This document shows, one piece after another, positions 18,033 to 26,609 of a DNA stretch of 64,000 nucleotides (positions within the stretch are counted from its first letter, which is position 1; every line of letters starts with the position of its first letter). Origin of the DNA: Bifidobacterium sp. (lineage in GTDB: Bacteria; Actinomycetota; Actinomycetes; Actinomycetales; Bifidobacteriaceae); assembly GCF_022640935.1 (NCBI RefSeq), contig NZ_JALCCV010000001.1:144188-208187 (forward strand). The letters run 5' to 3'. Position numbers and translations under genes: made by a program. The notes beneath the pieces were generated by a model. It saw nothing but the letters and a program-made list of their open reading frames with translations, did no database searches and had not been told where the DNA came from.

Positions 18033-18475
18033 GGGCAACGAGACCACTGCTTCGTCGAAACCTTTCTCAAAGGTTCCAGTTGCCTTATCCGCTAATCGAG
18101 CCTCACTCATCGTGAATATGGCTGCTGGATGCGTTTCGTGAGGAATATCTGCCTCACATAACACGATTTCAGGATTTTTCTCGTCACGTGAGGCGTATTT
18201 GCCTTCATACATGTGTTTTCAGGCGATATATACACTCAGTGAGAGCGGCGGAGAAGACCATCGCCCGAGATACAGTAGGAATGCGCATCGTGAGGGATCA
18301 CGGCTGATTTCAGCCGTGATCCCTCACGATGGCGTATGTCAATGACATAGTCGTATGAAACATAGACATATAAACCGTGTAAACACAGTGCCATATGGCA
18401 ACAGCGCCATATGAATACCGTCAGCATGCCGGCCGACAGCGGCATGCACATCACGAATCACATGGGAGATGCGAA
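18033..18475. repeat. Non-coding spacer with degenerate ~50-bp repeats
   Basis: The 440 bp between ybaK and galM carry no credible ORF. Units beginning GTGAG recur at 18138, 18188, 18239 and 18290, that is, every 50-51 bp. The first two are clearly related (GTGAGGnnTATnTGCCT, then a shared TTTCAGG about 30 nt in). The first unit opens with a small palindrome (GTGAGG/CCTCAC, 18138-18157). The fourth unit becomes the long palindrome at 18286-18331. The galM promoter must lie in the remaining 140 bp, but no clear -35/-10 pair was seen. Confidence 0.6.
18286..18331. repeat. 22-bp perfect inverted repeat with 2-nt spacer
   Basis: Arms 18286-18307 and 18310-18331 are perfectly complementary (core GTGAGGGATCACGGCTGA and its complement) and separated by only TT. 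It has no U run on either side. As RNA it would form an extremely stable hairpin; as DNA it could be a palindromic protein site or a cruciform. It lies 145 bp before galM. Confidence 0.85.
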
Positions 18476-19426
18476 ATGCCTACCAGCCTGCCCCCTCGCT
18501 CAGGCCAGCAATATTCATTGCATCATGGTGACTACGCTGCCGTAGTCACCGAAATCGGCGCCACGCTGCGCAGACTCACCTACCAGGGCGATGACGTCAT
18601 CGTCCCATGGGACTCCAACGAGGCCGCGCCCTGCTGCAACGGGCAGCTGCTGGTCCCCTTCCCCAACCGCATCGAGGACGGCGAATACGCCTTCGACGGC
18701 TCGACGTACGAACTGCCGATCGACGAGCACGAACGCCGCAATGCCATTCACGGCTATGGGTACCGCTCGTATTGGACGCTGGAAGGCCTCGAGGAGGATC
18801 GGGTGACGCTGTGGTGGCGTGTCCCCGACATGCTCGGCTACCCCTTCGATCTCGTGGTGACAGCCGAATACCAGCTCGCTGACGACGGCCTGCATCTGCA
18901 TGTCAGCGCTACGAACCGTGGTGGCCGGCGCGCACCTTGGGCATTGGCTATTCATCCGTGGCTTGCCAACGGCTTGGAAGGTTATGGCGACGAAATCGAC
19001 AGATTGAACGCCCGGTGCCGCGTGACGATCCCCGCCGACACCCATGTAACGGTCAACGAACGTCTGCTGCCCACAGGAACCGAGCCGGTGGACGGCACGA
19101 AATACGATTTGCGCGAAGGCCGGCTGCTCACCCAGCAGCCTTATGATGACGCTTGGACCGACGTGCATCATGCCGGCGACGGCACCGTCGCCGCACGGTT
19201 CGAACGGCCTGATGGACGTGTGGTCAGCGTCGGCGGAGATGAAAGCATCACCTCGTTCCAGATGTGCACCGGAACCGGGTTCCCTGAGTCCCGGCATCCT
19301 TGCGGGGTCGCCATCGAACCGCAGACTGCCTATGCGAACGCTTTCAACACCGGCAAAGACCTGATCGTGATCGAGCCGGGCGAAGGCGTCTCGACCGTGT
19401 TGTTCATCAGAGTCGAGCAGCAGTAG
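18476..19426 (+). CDS. galM: Aldose 1-epimerase (galactose mutarotase family)
   Basis: Interconverts alpha and beta anomers of hexoses. The 316-residue protein has the family landmarks: early NGQLLVPFPNRIEDGEY, the catalytic His segment NAIHGYGYRSYW, a second His in ALAIHPWL and the catalytic Glu near the end in GVAIEPQTAYANAFN. The start at 18476 follows GGGAG by 7 nt; an upstream extension of 27 codons is not family-like. Cytoplasmic. Closest fit is the bacterial YeaD/GalM-like group, and substrate could be a sugar other than galactose. Confidence 0.88.
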   Translation: MPTSLPPRSGQQYSLHHGDYAAVVTEIGATLRRLTYQGDDVIVPWDSNEAAPCCNGQLLVPFPNRIEDGEYAFDGSTYELPIDEHERRNAIHGYGYRSYWTLEGLEEDRVTLWWRVPDMLGYPFDLVVTAEYQLADDGLHLHVSATNRGGRRAPWALAIHPWLANGLEGYGDEIDRLNARCRVTIPADTHVTVNERLLPTGTEPVDGTKYDLREGRLLTQQPYDDAWTDVHHAGDGTVAARFERPDGRVVSVGGDESITSFQMCTGTGFPESRHPCGVAIEPQTAYANAFNTGKDLIVIEPGEGVSTVLFIRVEQQ

Positions 19427-19602
19427 CGGCCCTAGTGCGCGGCCGGGGTCGGATGCCGTGTCGAAGGCGAGGGATTGCATTCGGCACGGCAAAACGCGGC
19501 GGCCATTACGATTATTCAGTATTGTCAGCGTCTAAGCGATATGTGTCGAAGCGCTGTGCGATAATTCCGTAGGCTAATAACGTTAAGGTAAAGGAGTCCA
19601 TC

Positions 19603-19677
19603 ATGGGTATGCGCGGACGCAAGCGCAAGGATCGCCGCAAGAAGGCCGCCAATCATGGCAAAAGGCCAAATGCCTGA
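19603..19677 (+). CDS. 24-residue ribosomal protein bL37-type
   Basis: A 24-residue, very basic peptide (MGMRGRKRKDRRKK..., ending NHGKRPNA) with a near-perfect AAGGAG 7 nt upstream. I recognise the pattern (M-x-x-RGRK.R.R, then ANHGKRPN) as the actinobacterial-specific large-subunit protein bL37 described in mycobacterial ribosomes. It is too short for routine ORF callers. A terminator starts 66 bp after its stop, supporting an independent monocistronic unit. Identity rests on my memory of the mycobacterial sequence. Confidence 0.82.
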   Translation: MGMRGRKRKDRRKKAANHGKRPNA

Positions 19678-19742
19678 TCCCTGCCCGGCGCAGTGAGCGC
19701 CGCAGCATTCATGCAACAACGAATTCACTACGCTGAATTCAC

Positions 19743-19786
19743 ACGCAAAAAGCCTCGAAGAACTTGGTTCTCGAGGCTTTTTGCGT
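19743..19786. terminator. Bidirectional rho-independent terminator
   Basis: A hairpin of about 19 bp (ACGCAAAAAGCCTCGA pairing with its complement, one bulged A) with five A on one flank and five T on the other inside the stem. It can end the bL37 transcript on the plus strand and the tRNA-Arg transcript on the minus strand. Confidence 0.85.
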
Positions 19787-19816
19787 ACTTCCGCAACACT
19801 GGCGACGGCAAAGACG

Positions 19817-19890
19817 TGACCCCGGCCGGATTCGAACCGGCGACCTTGAAATTAGAAGTTTCCTGCTCTATCCAACTGAGCTACGGGGCC
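19817..19890 (-). tRNA. tRNA-Arg (anticodon TCT)
   Basis: The minus strand folds as a 74-nt cloverleaf: acceptor GGCCCCG/CGGGGTC (one G-T pair), D arm GCTC-AGTTGGATA-GAGC, anticodon loop CTTCTAA giving TCT at positions 34-36, a 5-nt variable loop and T arm GCCGG-TTCGAAT-CCGGC. The discriminator is A and the 3' CCA is not encoded. It reads AGA and would be a minor-codon tRNA in this high-GC genome. A terminator lies 31 bp downstream. Confidence 0.95.
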
Positions 19891-19997
19891 AAACAACAGA
19901 ACGATACTGTAGCAGCACCTCCGTATCGCAGTCGCAGCCCTATGAAGCCGTCTGCGCTAGGTCCCTGCAATAACGTGCCTCTGCTATAACGTTAGAT

Positions 19998-20684
19998 ATG
20001 AACGATCATATTGTCGAAACAACCATTGAACAGCCGATCGTTCTGCGCACGCCCAGGCTTGTCTTGCGTCGCTGGGAAGCAGGCAACGAGTTGGAGATCA
20101 CCGAGGAATACCAGTATGGGCGCAACCCGAAGGTCGCCGAGGCAGGCGGCTGGCCGTCATATGACGATATCGAGGAATGCCGCAGATACCACGATGTCGT
20201 GCAGGCGCGCGACCCGGAATGCTTCGCGATCATCTACAAGCAAACCGGTCTGCCGATCGGCAGCATAGCGTTCAAGACAATACCGGAGAAGACTTCGCTT
20301 GCGCTTGGCCACGACCCCTCACGCTGCCGCGAGGTGGGGTATTGGATCGGCGAACCGCATTGGGGGCGGGGCTTCATGCCGGAAGCTCTCGAGGCGATGT
20401 TGGAGCATGGCTTCGATACGCTTGGCCTCGATATCGTGTACGCGAAGCTTTTTCAGGACAATTCGCGCTCGCGCGCCGTGCTTGGGCGCTGCGGCTTTAC
20501 TTACGACCATACCGAGTATGGCAATGTCTTTCCACAGCTTCATAGACGCCTAGACGAAGATGCACTTTCGCTCGCCGCCGCAGATTGGCGCAACCGCAAG
20601 GAACAACGCCCGCTCGCGCACCGTACCAGCACCAGCGCCTACTGGGGCGCAGACCCGGATACCACATCACGCCCTCAATGCTAG
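19998..20684 (+). CDS. GNAT N-acetyltransferase, RimJ/RimL type
   Basis: A 228-residue acetyltransferase of the RimJ/RimL-like GNAT group: RTPRLVLRRW at the start, acceptor-side strand EVGYWIGEPHWGRGFMPEALEAM (acetyl-CoA loop in the form WGRGFMPEA) and the DNSRSRAVLGRCGF motif near the end of the domain. The last 50 residues are polar and unlike the family. Substrate could be a ribosomal protein N-terminus or a small molecule. It lies alone next to the tRNA gene, with only a weak RBS. Confidence 0.85.
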   Translation: MNDHIVETTIEQPIVLRTPRLVLRRWEAGNELEITEEYQYGRNPKVAEAGGWPSYDDIEECRRYHDVVQARDPECFAIIYKQTGLPIGSIAFKTIPEKTSLALGHDPSRCREVGYWIGEPHWGRGFMPEALEAMLEHGFDTLGLDIVYAKLFQDNSRSRAVLGRCGFTYDHTEYGNVFPQLHRRLDEDALSLAAADWRNRKEQRPLAHRTSTSAYWGADPDTTSRPQC

Positions 20685-20690
20685 ACGGGC

Positions 20691-20734
20691 ACGCGATGCC
20701 ATGCGATGACTGATATCATCGCATGGCATCGCGT
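20691..20734. promoter_or_regulatory. 19-bp inverted repeat in front of the ATPase/winged-helix regulator
   Basis: Arms 20691-20709 and 20716-20734 (ACGCGATGCCATGCGATGA and its complement) are perfect, with a 6-nt spacer. It begins 6 bp after the GNAT stop and ends 14 bp before the next ATG. It could be a terminator-like hairpin for the GNAT gene without U run, but its position over the promoter/start region of a DNA-binding protein fits an autoregulatory operator better. Confidence 0.6.
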
Positions 20735-20748
20735 GGTACTATCGAGTT

Positions 20749-22053
20749 ATGGGGACAGGACAGAATACCGGACGCAACGGCAGCAATGGCTCCGGCGCGT
20801 GCGATCCCCATGCCGGCGCGCTCACCGGGTTCAACGCTGTTTCCGATGATTCTTATACCGATTCTTTCATTGATGCCGTTCCGCATGATGGGCATGATGC
20901 CGTTCGCTACGCATTCGATTCCCGTCCATCCTGCAGGCAGGATCTCAGCTTCGACTATGCGGCGCAAGCCTTCGCCTCGGCCGGGATGGAATGGTCACAA
21001 CCCGTTCCTGATGACTTCAATCTGCGCAATGCCCATGGCGCGTTCACCAATGTCGCGCTGCTGATCTCTGATCAGAACCCCTTCACCGTCAAATGCGCGG
21101 TATTCTCGGATGACACGAAAACCGCGCTCAACGACCGCCTCGAACTGCAGGGGTCGGTGCTGCGGGAGATCGACGAGGCCACGCTGTTCCTCAATCGCCA
21201 TGACGAGGACGGTGAGTGGCCAGCCCAAGCAGTGCACGAAGCGCTGTCGAATGCATTGCTCCATCGTGATTACGGGTATTCGGGGCCGACTCTGGTCAAC
21301 GTCTTCGCCAATCGCATCGAAATCGTTTCATTGGGCGGGTTGGTGCAGGATTTGGGAATCAACGATCTGCTCAACGGCATCTGCCAGCCGCGCAACAGCT
21401 CGCTCGCACACGTGTTCAATGCGCTGTCGCTGAGCGAAAACTATGGCACTGGCATCCCGCGCATCATGGACACATATGCCGCCAGCCTGTCCAGCCCACA
21501 GCTGCGCGTGGGACCGTCCTCGGTTGCGATGATCCTGCCCAAACCGGTGCCCGATCGCGCACAACCGGACTATGGCACTGGAAACGACGGCGACGAGACG
21601 CGTCCATCGGATCGCAACGACAGCGAAAAAGGCGCGGCAGCTCGCTCGCATGCCAAACGGTACGCTTTCCCAGCGGCGCGACCCTACATCACCCATGACC
21701 ATGCGCAGGCGCTGGCTGGAGCGCGCGTCATCGGCGCCATGCCGCTGGCCACGCTGATTCTGGGAGGTTCGCGTTCAACGACTCACCTGGCGGCGGCAGA
21801 ACAGCCAGCGGCGCAATCAACGTTGGCACAACAGCAGCTCGATAACGAACTCGCCTCATATCCGGTTCACACGCTGGAAGAGGTCACGCTGCATCTTATG
21901 GCGGACACAGGCGTGGCGCTCGTGCGCAAGGATCTCGAGCAGCAGCTGGGCCTGAACAAGAACCAAGCCGCATACCTGCTGCGCAGCCTAGCCAAGCAGG
22001 GCAAGATCCGCAAGATCGGGCAATCCCGCGCCACACGATATTACCTGAACTGA
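20749..22053 (+). CDS. RecG-like/AlbA-associated HATPase winged-helix regulator lacking the AlbA_2 domain
   Basis: A 434-residue protein of the family usually annotated as ATP-binding protein or ATP-dependent DNA helicase RecG-like. SRPSCRQDLSFDYAAQAFASAG and the histidine kinase-like ATPase segment EALSNALLHRDYGYSGPTLVNVF, SLGGLVQDLGINDLL and NYGTGIPRIMDTY are the family signature (about residues 60-260). The last 70 residues are a winged helix (EVTLHLMADTG...LNKNQAAYLLRSLAKQGKI). The N-terminal AlbA_2/Schlafen-like domain normally found is replaced by about 55 polar residues. No good RBS precedes the ATG, which lies 14 bp after a 19-bp inverted repeat. Probably a transcriptional regulator of unknown target; convergent with the next operon. 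Confidence 0.75.
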   Translation: MGTGQNTGRNGSNGSGACDPHAGALTGFNAVSDDSYTDSFIDAVPHDGHDAVRYAFDSRPSCRQDLSFDYAAQAFASAGMEWSQPVPDDFNLRNAHGAFTNVALLISDQNPFTVKCAVFSDDTKTALNDRLELQGSVLREIDEATLFLNRHDEDGEWPAQAVHEALSNALLHRDYGYSGPTLVNVFANRIEIVSLGGLVQDLGINDLLNGICQPRNSSLAHVFNALSLSENYGTGIPRIMDTYAASLSSPQLRVGPSSVAMILPKPVPDRAQPDYGTGNDGDETRPSDRNDSEKGAAARSHAKRYAFPAARPYITHDHAQALAGARVIGAMPLATLILGGSRSTTHLAAAEQPAAQSTLAQQQLDNELASYPVHTLEEVTLHLMADTGVALVRKDLEQQLGLNKNQAAYLLRSLAKQGKIRKIGQSRATRYYLN

Positions 22054-22072
22054 TTTCAGTTTCTGTCCACGC

Positions 22073-23083
22073 CTACCTATGGCGCCGGGAGCGGGCGCGA
22101 TCCGCTATGACCCGTTTCGGCATGGCACGCTCTGACATCGCACGGATCTGGCTGTAGTAGCGGCTCTCGCTCAGCCCGTCCACAGTCGGCGTGTTGAGCA
22201 GCGTCACGCCATCGAGCCCGCCGGCAGCAGCCACCCGCGCGAGCGTGTCACGATGCCAGGCCTCGTCCAAGAGCGTCGCGACCTGATGACAACCGAGCGA
22301 GTACAGGGCGCATACCAACGCATGCCCGCCCCAATTCGAGGTCCCTGCCACAATGAGTTCGCGCGTGGCGACTGCGCAGGCAATCCGACCGCCATCGGTG
22401 ACGGCGCCTTCGATCGCAAAATTAGCGATGCGTCCCATGCCTATCTCGTTGCCGCCGTCGCCGATGCCGATCGTGTGCAGTCCCAATGACGCCAATCGGC
22501 TGAGCGGAGCCGTCCACTGCAGGATATCCACGCCGCGCATATTGCGCGGAATGCCGTCGAGCGCCGGGCCTACACGCTCGATGAATATCGCAGTATCGAC
22601 AGATTGTTCGCCGATCAAGTGTCTGATTGACTCCAACCAACCGGCAAAATGCTCGTCACGCGGCGCTATAAGCACATGATCGGACGGCAGCACACCCTCA
22701 GCCGCCGCATCGACAACCGGCGCACACCACGCGTCGCTGACCAGCCACGCGTCCCCTCCCATGGCCCGCATTGCGGCGCATAGCTCGACCGCGCCCACCG
22801 GACCGTCGGATTCTGCGGCCGGACGCTGTGCCTGCGGTATGTAGAAGCCGGTCACCACAAGCGCCTTGCGACTGGCACCGGATGCAAAGCGGCGCGCGAC
22901 CCGAAACAGATCGCCCTTCACGAAAGTCATCAGCGTTTCGCTGCCACGACCCACATCGCTGGCGGCCATGGTCCGGATGCCCGCCACATCGCGGTAATGC
23001 CGCCACATACTCAGCGACGCCCTGAAACCGGAATGACCCGCCGATCGGGGACGCTCAACACCATGCCCATGCCTGCCGCTCAT
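22073..23083 (-). CDS. D-glutamate cyclase-like C-terminal family protein (PF14336/DUF4392)
   Basis: A 336-residue protein with the DUF4392 pattern: RKALVVTGFYIPQAQRPAAESDGPVGA, then the long domain ending in GIGDGGNEIGMGRI, a glycine-rich metal or phosphate loop of the family. The same family forms the C-terminal half of animal mitochondrial D-glutamate cyclase, which converts D-Glu into 5-oxo-D-proline. It is last in a five-gene operon; its ATG overlaps the carboxylase stop (ATGA), which supports the start at 23083. The other half-family (PF07286) is encoded at the operon's start. Assignment is by recognition, without alignment. Confidence 0.75.
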   Translation of the reverse strand: MSGRHGHGVERPRSAGHSGFRASLSMWRHYRDVAGIRTMAASDVGRGSETLMTFVKGDLFRVARRFASGASRKALVVTGFYIPQAQRPAAESDGPVGAVELCAAMRAMGGDAWLVSDAWCAPVVDAAAEGVLPSDHVLIAPRDEHFAGWLESIRHLIGEQSVDTAIFIERVGPALDGIPRNMRGVDILQWTAPLSRLASLGLHTIGIGDGGNEIGMGRIANFAIEGAVTDGGRIACAVATRELIVAGTSNWGGHALVCALYSLGCHQVATLLDEAWHRDTLARVAAAGGLDGVTLLNTPTVDGLSESRYYSQIRAMSERAMPKRVIADRARSRRHR

Positions 23084-24858
23084 AATACCTCACCAAGTTT
23101 CTGATCGAATTCCACGGATTGCCCGGTCTGCGCGAGTATGCGCAGCGCGCCATTACAGGGCGCCGCAACTTGGGTCTCCATCTTCATGGCTTCGATGACG
23201 ACGACCGGGCTGCCCTCATGCACAGCTTCGCCGTTCTGAGCCAGCCAGCGCACCACGGTTCCCGTGATCGGCGAAACCAGCAAGCCTTCGGATCGGCCGT
23301 CAGCCAAACCACTGCCGGAGCCGTCGTGTTCACCGTCCGTCGCCTGCGAAGCGGCTGCGACGCCGCTCGACGAGGCTATGTCTACGGCAAGTTTGCTCGG
23401 CAGACCGAGTTCGAGCCGTCTGCCGTCGAGTTCTATCCACGTGCGAGTTATGGTTTCACCGCCCGCACGACTCCCCGGAACGCCGGCGCCCAGCGACTCC
23501 GAATCCGTGCGGGGCAGGAATACCTCTTCGATCCATCGCGTGTAGACACCTAAACGTCCGTTGTCTGCTACGAAATCAGGCTCGGCCAGCACGGCCTTGT
23601 CGAAGGACGCGACTGTGGGCACGCCTTCGATGCGCAGCTCGGCGAGGGCATGGCGCATGCGCCTGATGCATTCAGCGCGCGTATCGGCGTGGACGATGAG
23701 CTTGGCCAACATTGAGTCGAATTGGTCCGATATCTTCGAGCCGGCTGCGATGCCGGTGTCGAAACGGACGCCAGGGCCGCTTGGCGAACGCAGCGCGCTG
23801 ACGACGCCGGGGAATGGCACGAAGCCTCGCGACGGATCCTCAGCGTTGATGCGGCATTCGATCGCGTGGCCGCGCACACCTGGGTGCAGCTCGGCGACCG
23901 AGCCGCCCTCGGCGATGCGCAGCTGGGCACGGACCAGATCGATGCCGCTTACCATTTCAGTGACCGGATGCTCCACTTGAATGCGCGTATTCACTTCCAT
24001 AAACGACAGCGTGCCGTCGTCTGCGACCAGGAACTCCACCGTGCCGGCGCCTGCATAGCCTACGCGCGAGCAGATAGCCACGGCAGCCGCTTCGAGACGG
24101 GTTATCGTCTCGTCTCCCAGAAAGGGCGCGGGAGCCTCCTCGATGAGCTTCTGGTTGCGCCGCTGCAGCGAGCAGTCCCTGGTGCCCACGGCGATCACGT
24201 TGCCGGCGGCATCGCCGAGCACTTGCACTTCCACGTGGCGCGGGCGATCGAGGAAACGTTCGATGAAGCAGTCGCCGTTGCCGAAGGCGAGCCGCGCCTC
24301 TTGCGTCGCCGTAAGGAAAGCCTCGCGTACCTCGTCAAGCCGTCGCACGACTTTGAGACCGCGTCCGCCGCCGCCATGCACCGCCTTGATGGCCAACGGC
24401 AGACCGTATTGTCTGGCGAAGGCCACGACTTCAGTCGGATCGTGCACCGGCGCCGCGGTGCCGGGAGCCATCGGAGCCCCGACCGCGGCGGCGATGGCAC
24501 GGGCCTGCACTTTGTCGCCCAACGCGCGGATCGCACCCGGACTGGGGCCGATCCAGATCATGCCGGCGTCGATCACCGCTTGGGCGAAATCGGCGTTCTC
24601 CGAAAGGAAGCCATACCCTGGGTGCACGGCGTCGGCTTTGGCTTTGCAGGCGACGCGTATGATCGCATCGATGTTCAAGTAGGTCTGTTGCGAGCTGCGG
24701 CCGTGCAGCGCGTAGGATTCGTCGGCGAGGTCGACGAATAGCGCGTCGGCGTCATCATCGGCGTATACGGCGATCGCCACACGCCCATCGTCGTGGCAGG
24801 CGTGGATGATGCGCACGGCGATCTCTCCTCGATTGGCTATCAGAACCCGCTGCATCAT
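23080..24858 (-). CDS. Biotin carboxylase fused to biotin carboxyl carrier domain
   Basis: A 592-residue fusion. Residues 1-445 are an ATP-grasp biotin carboxylase (RVLIANRGEIAVRIIHACHD, HGGGGRGLKVV glycine-rich loop, NTRIQVEHPVTEMVSGIDLV). The last 75 residues are a BCCP domain with the biotinyl-Lys at about 559 in IEAMKMETQ. A carboxyltransferase gene is missing from the window; instead it lies between PxpBC and DUF4392 with ATGA overlaps on both sides. Such carboxylase/PxpABC neighbourhoods are common in bacteria, but the carboxylated substrate is not established to my knowledge. A role in fatty acid synthesis is less likely given the operon. Confidence 0.85.
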   Translation of the reverse strand: MMQRVLIANRGEIAVRIIHACHDDGRVAIAVYADDDADALFVDLADESYALHGRSSQQTYLNIDAIIRVACKAKADAVHPGYGFLSENADFAQAVIDAGMIWIGPSPGAIRALGDKVQARAIAAAVGAPMAPGTAAPVHDPTEVVAFARQYGLPLAIKAVHGGGGRGLKVVRRLDEVREAFLTATQEARLAFGNGDCFIERFLDRPRHVEVQVLGDAAGNVIAVGTRDCSLQRRNQKLIEEAPAPFLGDETITRLEAAAVAICSRVGYAGAGTVEFLVADDGTLSFMEVNTRIQVEHPVTEMVSGIDLVRAQLRIAEGGSVAELHPGVRGHAIECRINAEDPSRGFVPFPGVVSALRSPSGPGVRFDTGIAAGSKISDQFDSMLAKLIVHADTRAECIRRMRHALAELRIEGVPTVASFDKAVLAEPDFVADNGRLGVYTRWIEEVFLPRTDSESLGAGVPGSRAGGETITRTWIELDGRRLELGLPSKLAVDIASSSGVAAASQATDGEHDGSGSGLADGRSEGLLVSPITGTVVRWLAQNGEAVHEGSPVVVIEAMKMETQVAAPCNGALRILAQTGQSVEFDQKLGEVL

Positions 24859-26609
24859 GCTGCCTTCCCCTTGTCCGTCGTATCGCTGAGTTGAATATCA
24901 TGGTGGTGGATATCGGCAATGTCGCCGTGCTGAGCATCTGGACCATGCTTTTGTACCCGGAAACGGAGCAAGGCCCCGGCAGGCAGCTGGCCCGCGAGCA
25001 CAAGCGAATCAGCGTCAAGCACGGCGATCACCGGGTATCCGCCGGTCACCGGATGATCGCGCAAAAAGAGCACCGGCTGACCGTTGCCAGGCACTTCGAT
25101 CGCCCCGGCGAGCGTGCCTTCGCTTGCCAGTTCCGCCGTCACGGCGCGCCGCAGCGGCCGCTGGCCATGCAGGCGAAGCCCGACGCGGTCCGAATGCGCC
25201 GTGACCTCCCAGTCCTGTTTCAGGAGATCGTTGACGGCCTGCGCGGTGAACCAGTCGTCACGGGGTCCGAGGGTGAGCGTCAGCTCGGTGACGTCGTCCC
25301 GCTGCGGCAGCTGCTGCCACGCGATGCCTGGCCCAGTCCCGGCGCAAGCCTGGGCGGCGCAGGCGAGAAAATCCCCCGCATGAATCGGCCCCGGCCCGAT
25401 ATGCGACATCATGTCGCCGGATGCGCTGCCCAACACCGTGTTGACGGCAAATCCTCCGCGCAAAGCCAGATAATCGCGCAATCCGCTGCGTGGCGCGCCT
25501 ATTTCCACCTCGTCGCCATCCAGCAGCAGCAACGCCTCCTGACGGTGTATGGCTGTAACCGAATCGTCGCGCCCATACACCGTGATCGGCGCTGGCGCCC
25601 CGGCGATGGCGACTACCACGTCCCCGGCGGCAGCGAACCGCGCTCCGCCGCCCGCGATCTCGATGGCCGGCGAGGCTGCAGGATTGCCGACTAGGTCATT
25701 GGCCCGATGCAGCGCGATCGGATCCGCCGCGCCCGACCCCGTCACGCCCATATCAGCGGCCGTACGGCCGTCGTCTTCGAAGAGCGCGAGCGCGCCTGGC
25801 CGGACTACGCACAGTCCGTGGACAGCCGTGGAGCCCTCCACCCCGAGTGCAACCGTGCCGGGGGTATCTTCCCGGGCAGCGAGAGCAGTGGCCTGCTCAG
25901 TGTTCGTATGAACGGCTGCATCAATGGCCTTGCCGCCAGCGTCGCCATTGCAGCCATCAGCGGCAATCCGTTCGCGTACGGCATGGAAGCTGACGCTGTC
26001 GCCTGGCCGGACAAGCGCCGGTGGATCATGGTGTTCATCCCACATCGCGAGCGGCGTGGAGCCGATCAGCTGCCAGCCCCCCGAACTCTCGCGCGGATAA
26101 ACGCCGCTGTACGATCCGGCGAGGCCGACGGAGCCAGCCGGCACGCGCAGCCGCGGCTCTTGCCTGCGCGGAACATCGAATATGAGATCGTCGCCAGTCA
26201 GATAAGCGAAACCAGGTGCGAAACCGACGAAAGCAGCCGTCCAAGTGCATGCCGTGTGCCGCTCGACCACTTGCTGCGCGGAGATGCCCAATATGGCGGC
26301 GACGGCGTCGAGATCCTCGCCGTCATATATGACCGGCACGTCGATGGACCGTGTCGCACAAGAGGCGTGAGCCTGTACCCCTTGAAGATCGCGAATCGCG
26401 CGCTCGACTGACGAGCGCGAAATCTCCAGCGGTTCGAAGCGCACAAGCAATGTGCGCGCCGCAGGCACGATCTCGCCGAGCGGCAGCGGGCGGGGCTCCT
26501 CCGCCCGCTGCCGCCGGACCACGGCATCGAACAGGCCCATGGCGTCGAGCGCGTCCTTATCGTCAAGCTCTATCAGCATCGCCGAGGCACCGGCGTTCAG
26601 AAACTTCAC
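24855..26609 (-). CDS. pxpBC: 5-oxoprolinase subunits B and C fused (PxpB-PxpC)
   Basis: With PxpA it forms the prokaryotic ATP-dependent 5-oxoprolinase that opens 5-oxoproline to glutamate. Residues about 1-225 match PxpB (allophanate hydrolase subunit 1; [45 protein letters not shown]). Residues about 255-560 match PxpC (subunit 2; [46 protein letters not shown]). The halves are usually separate genes; here a 30-residue Thr/Ala-rich linker joins them. It overlaps pxpA and the carboxylase gene by 4 bp each. Allophanate hydrolysis is unlikely because no urea carboxylase partner pattern fits and PxpA is next door. Confidence 0.88.
   Translation of the reverse strand: MKFLNAGASAMLIELDDKDALDAMGLFDAVVRRQRAEEPRPLPLGEIVPAARTLLVRFEPLEISRSSVERAIRDLQGVQAHASCATRSIDVPVIYDGEDLDAVAAILGISAQQVVERHTACTWTAAFVGFAPGFAYLTGDDLIFDVPRRQEPRLRVPAGSVGLAGSYSGVYPRESSGGWQLIGSTPLAMWDEHHDPPALVRPGDSVSFHAVRERIAADGCNGDAGGKAIDAAVHTNTEQATALAAREDTPGTVALGVEGSTAVHGLCVVRPGALALFEDDGRTAADMGVTGSGAADPIALHRANDLVGNPAASPAIEIAGGGARFAAAGDVVVAIAGAPAPITVYGRDDSVTAIHRQEALLLLDGDEVEIGAPRSGLRDYLALRGGFAVNTVLGSASGDMMSHIGPGPIHAGDFLACAAQACAGTGPGIAWQQLPQRDDVTELTLTLGPRDDWFTAQAVNDLLKQDWEVTAHSDRVGLRLHGQRPLRRAVTAELASEGTLAGAIEVPGNGQPVLFLRDHPVTGGYPVIAVLDADSLVLAGQLPAGALLRFRVQKHGPDAQHGDIADIHHHDIQLSDTTDKGKAA

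Noticed and set aside
18138..18331. CRISPR array suspected from 50-bp spaced repeats
   Set aside because: Repeats are degenerate, the shared part is under 25 bp, spacers are not unique in the CRISPR sense and no cas genes are near.
23722..24741. 339-codon plus-strand frame opposite the biotin carboxylase
   Set aside because: Arises from codon bias of the carboxylase on the other strand; no RBS or family signature.
24855..26609. Allophanate hydrolase for urea breakdown
   Set aside because: Although the subunits are homologous to allophanate hydrolase family proteins, PxpA and D-glutamate cyclase families next to them point to 5-oxoproline, and no urea amidolyase layout is present.
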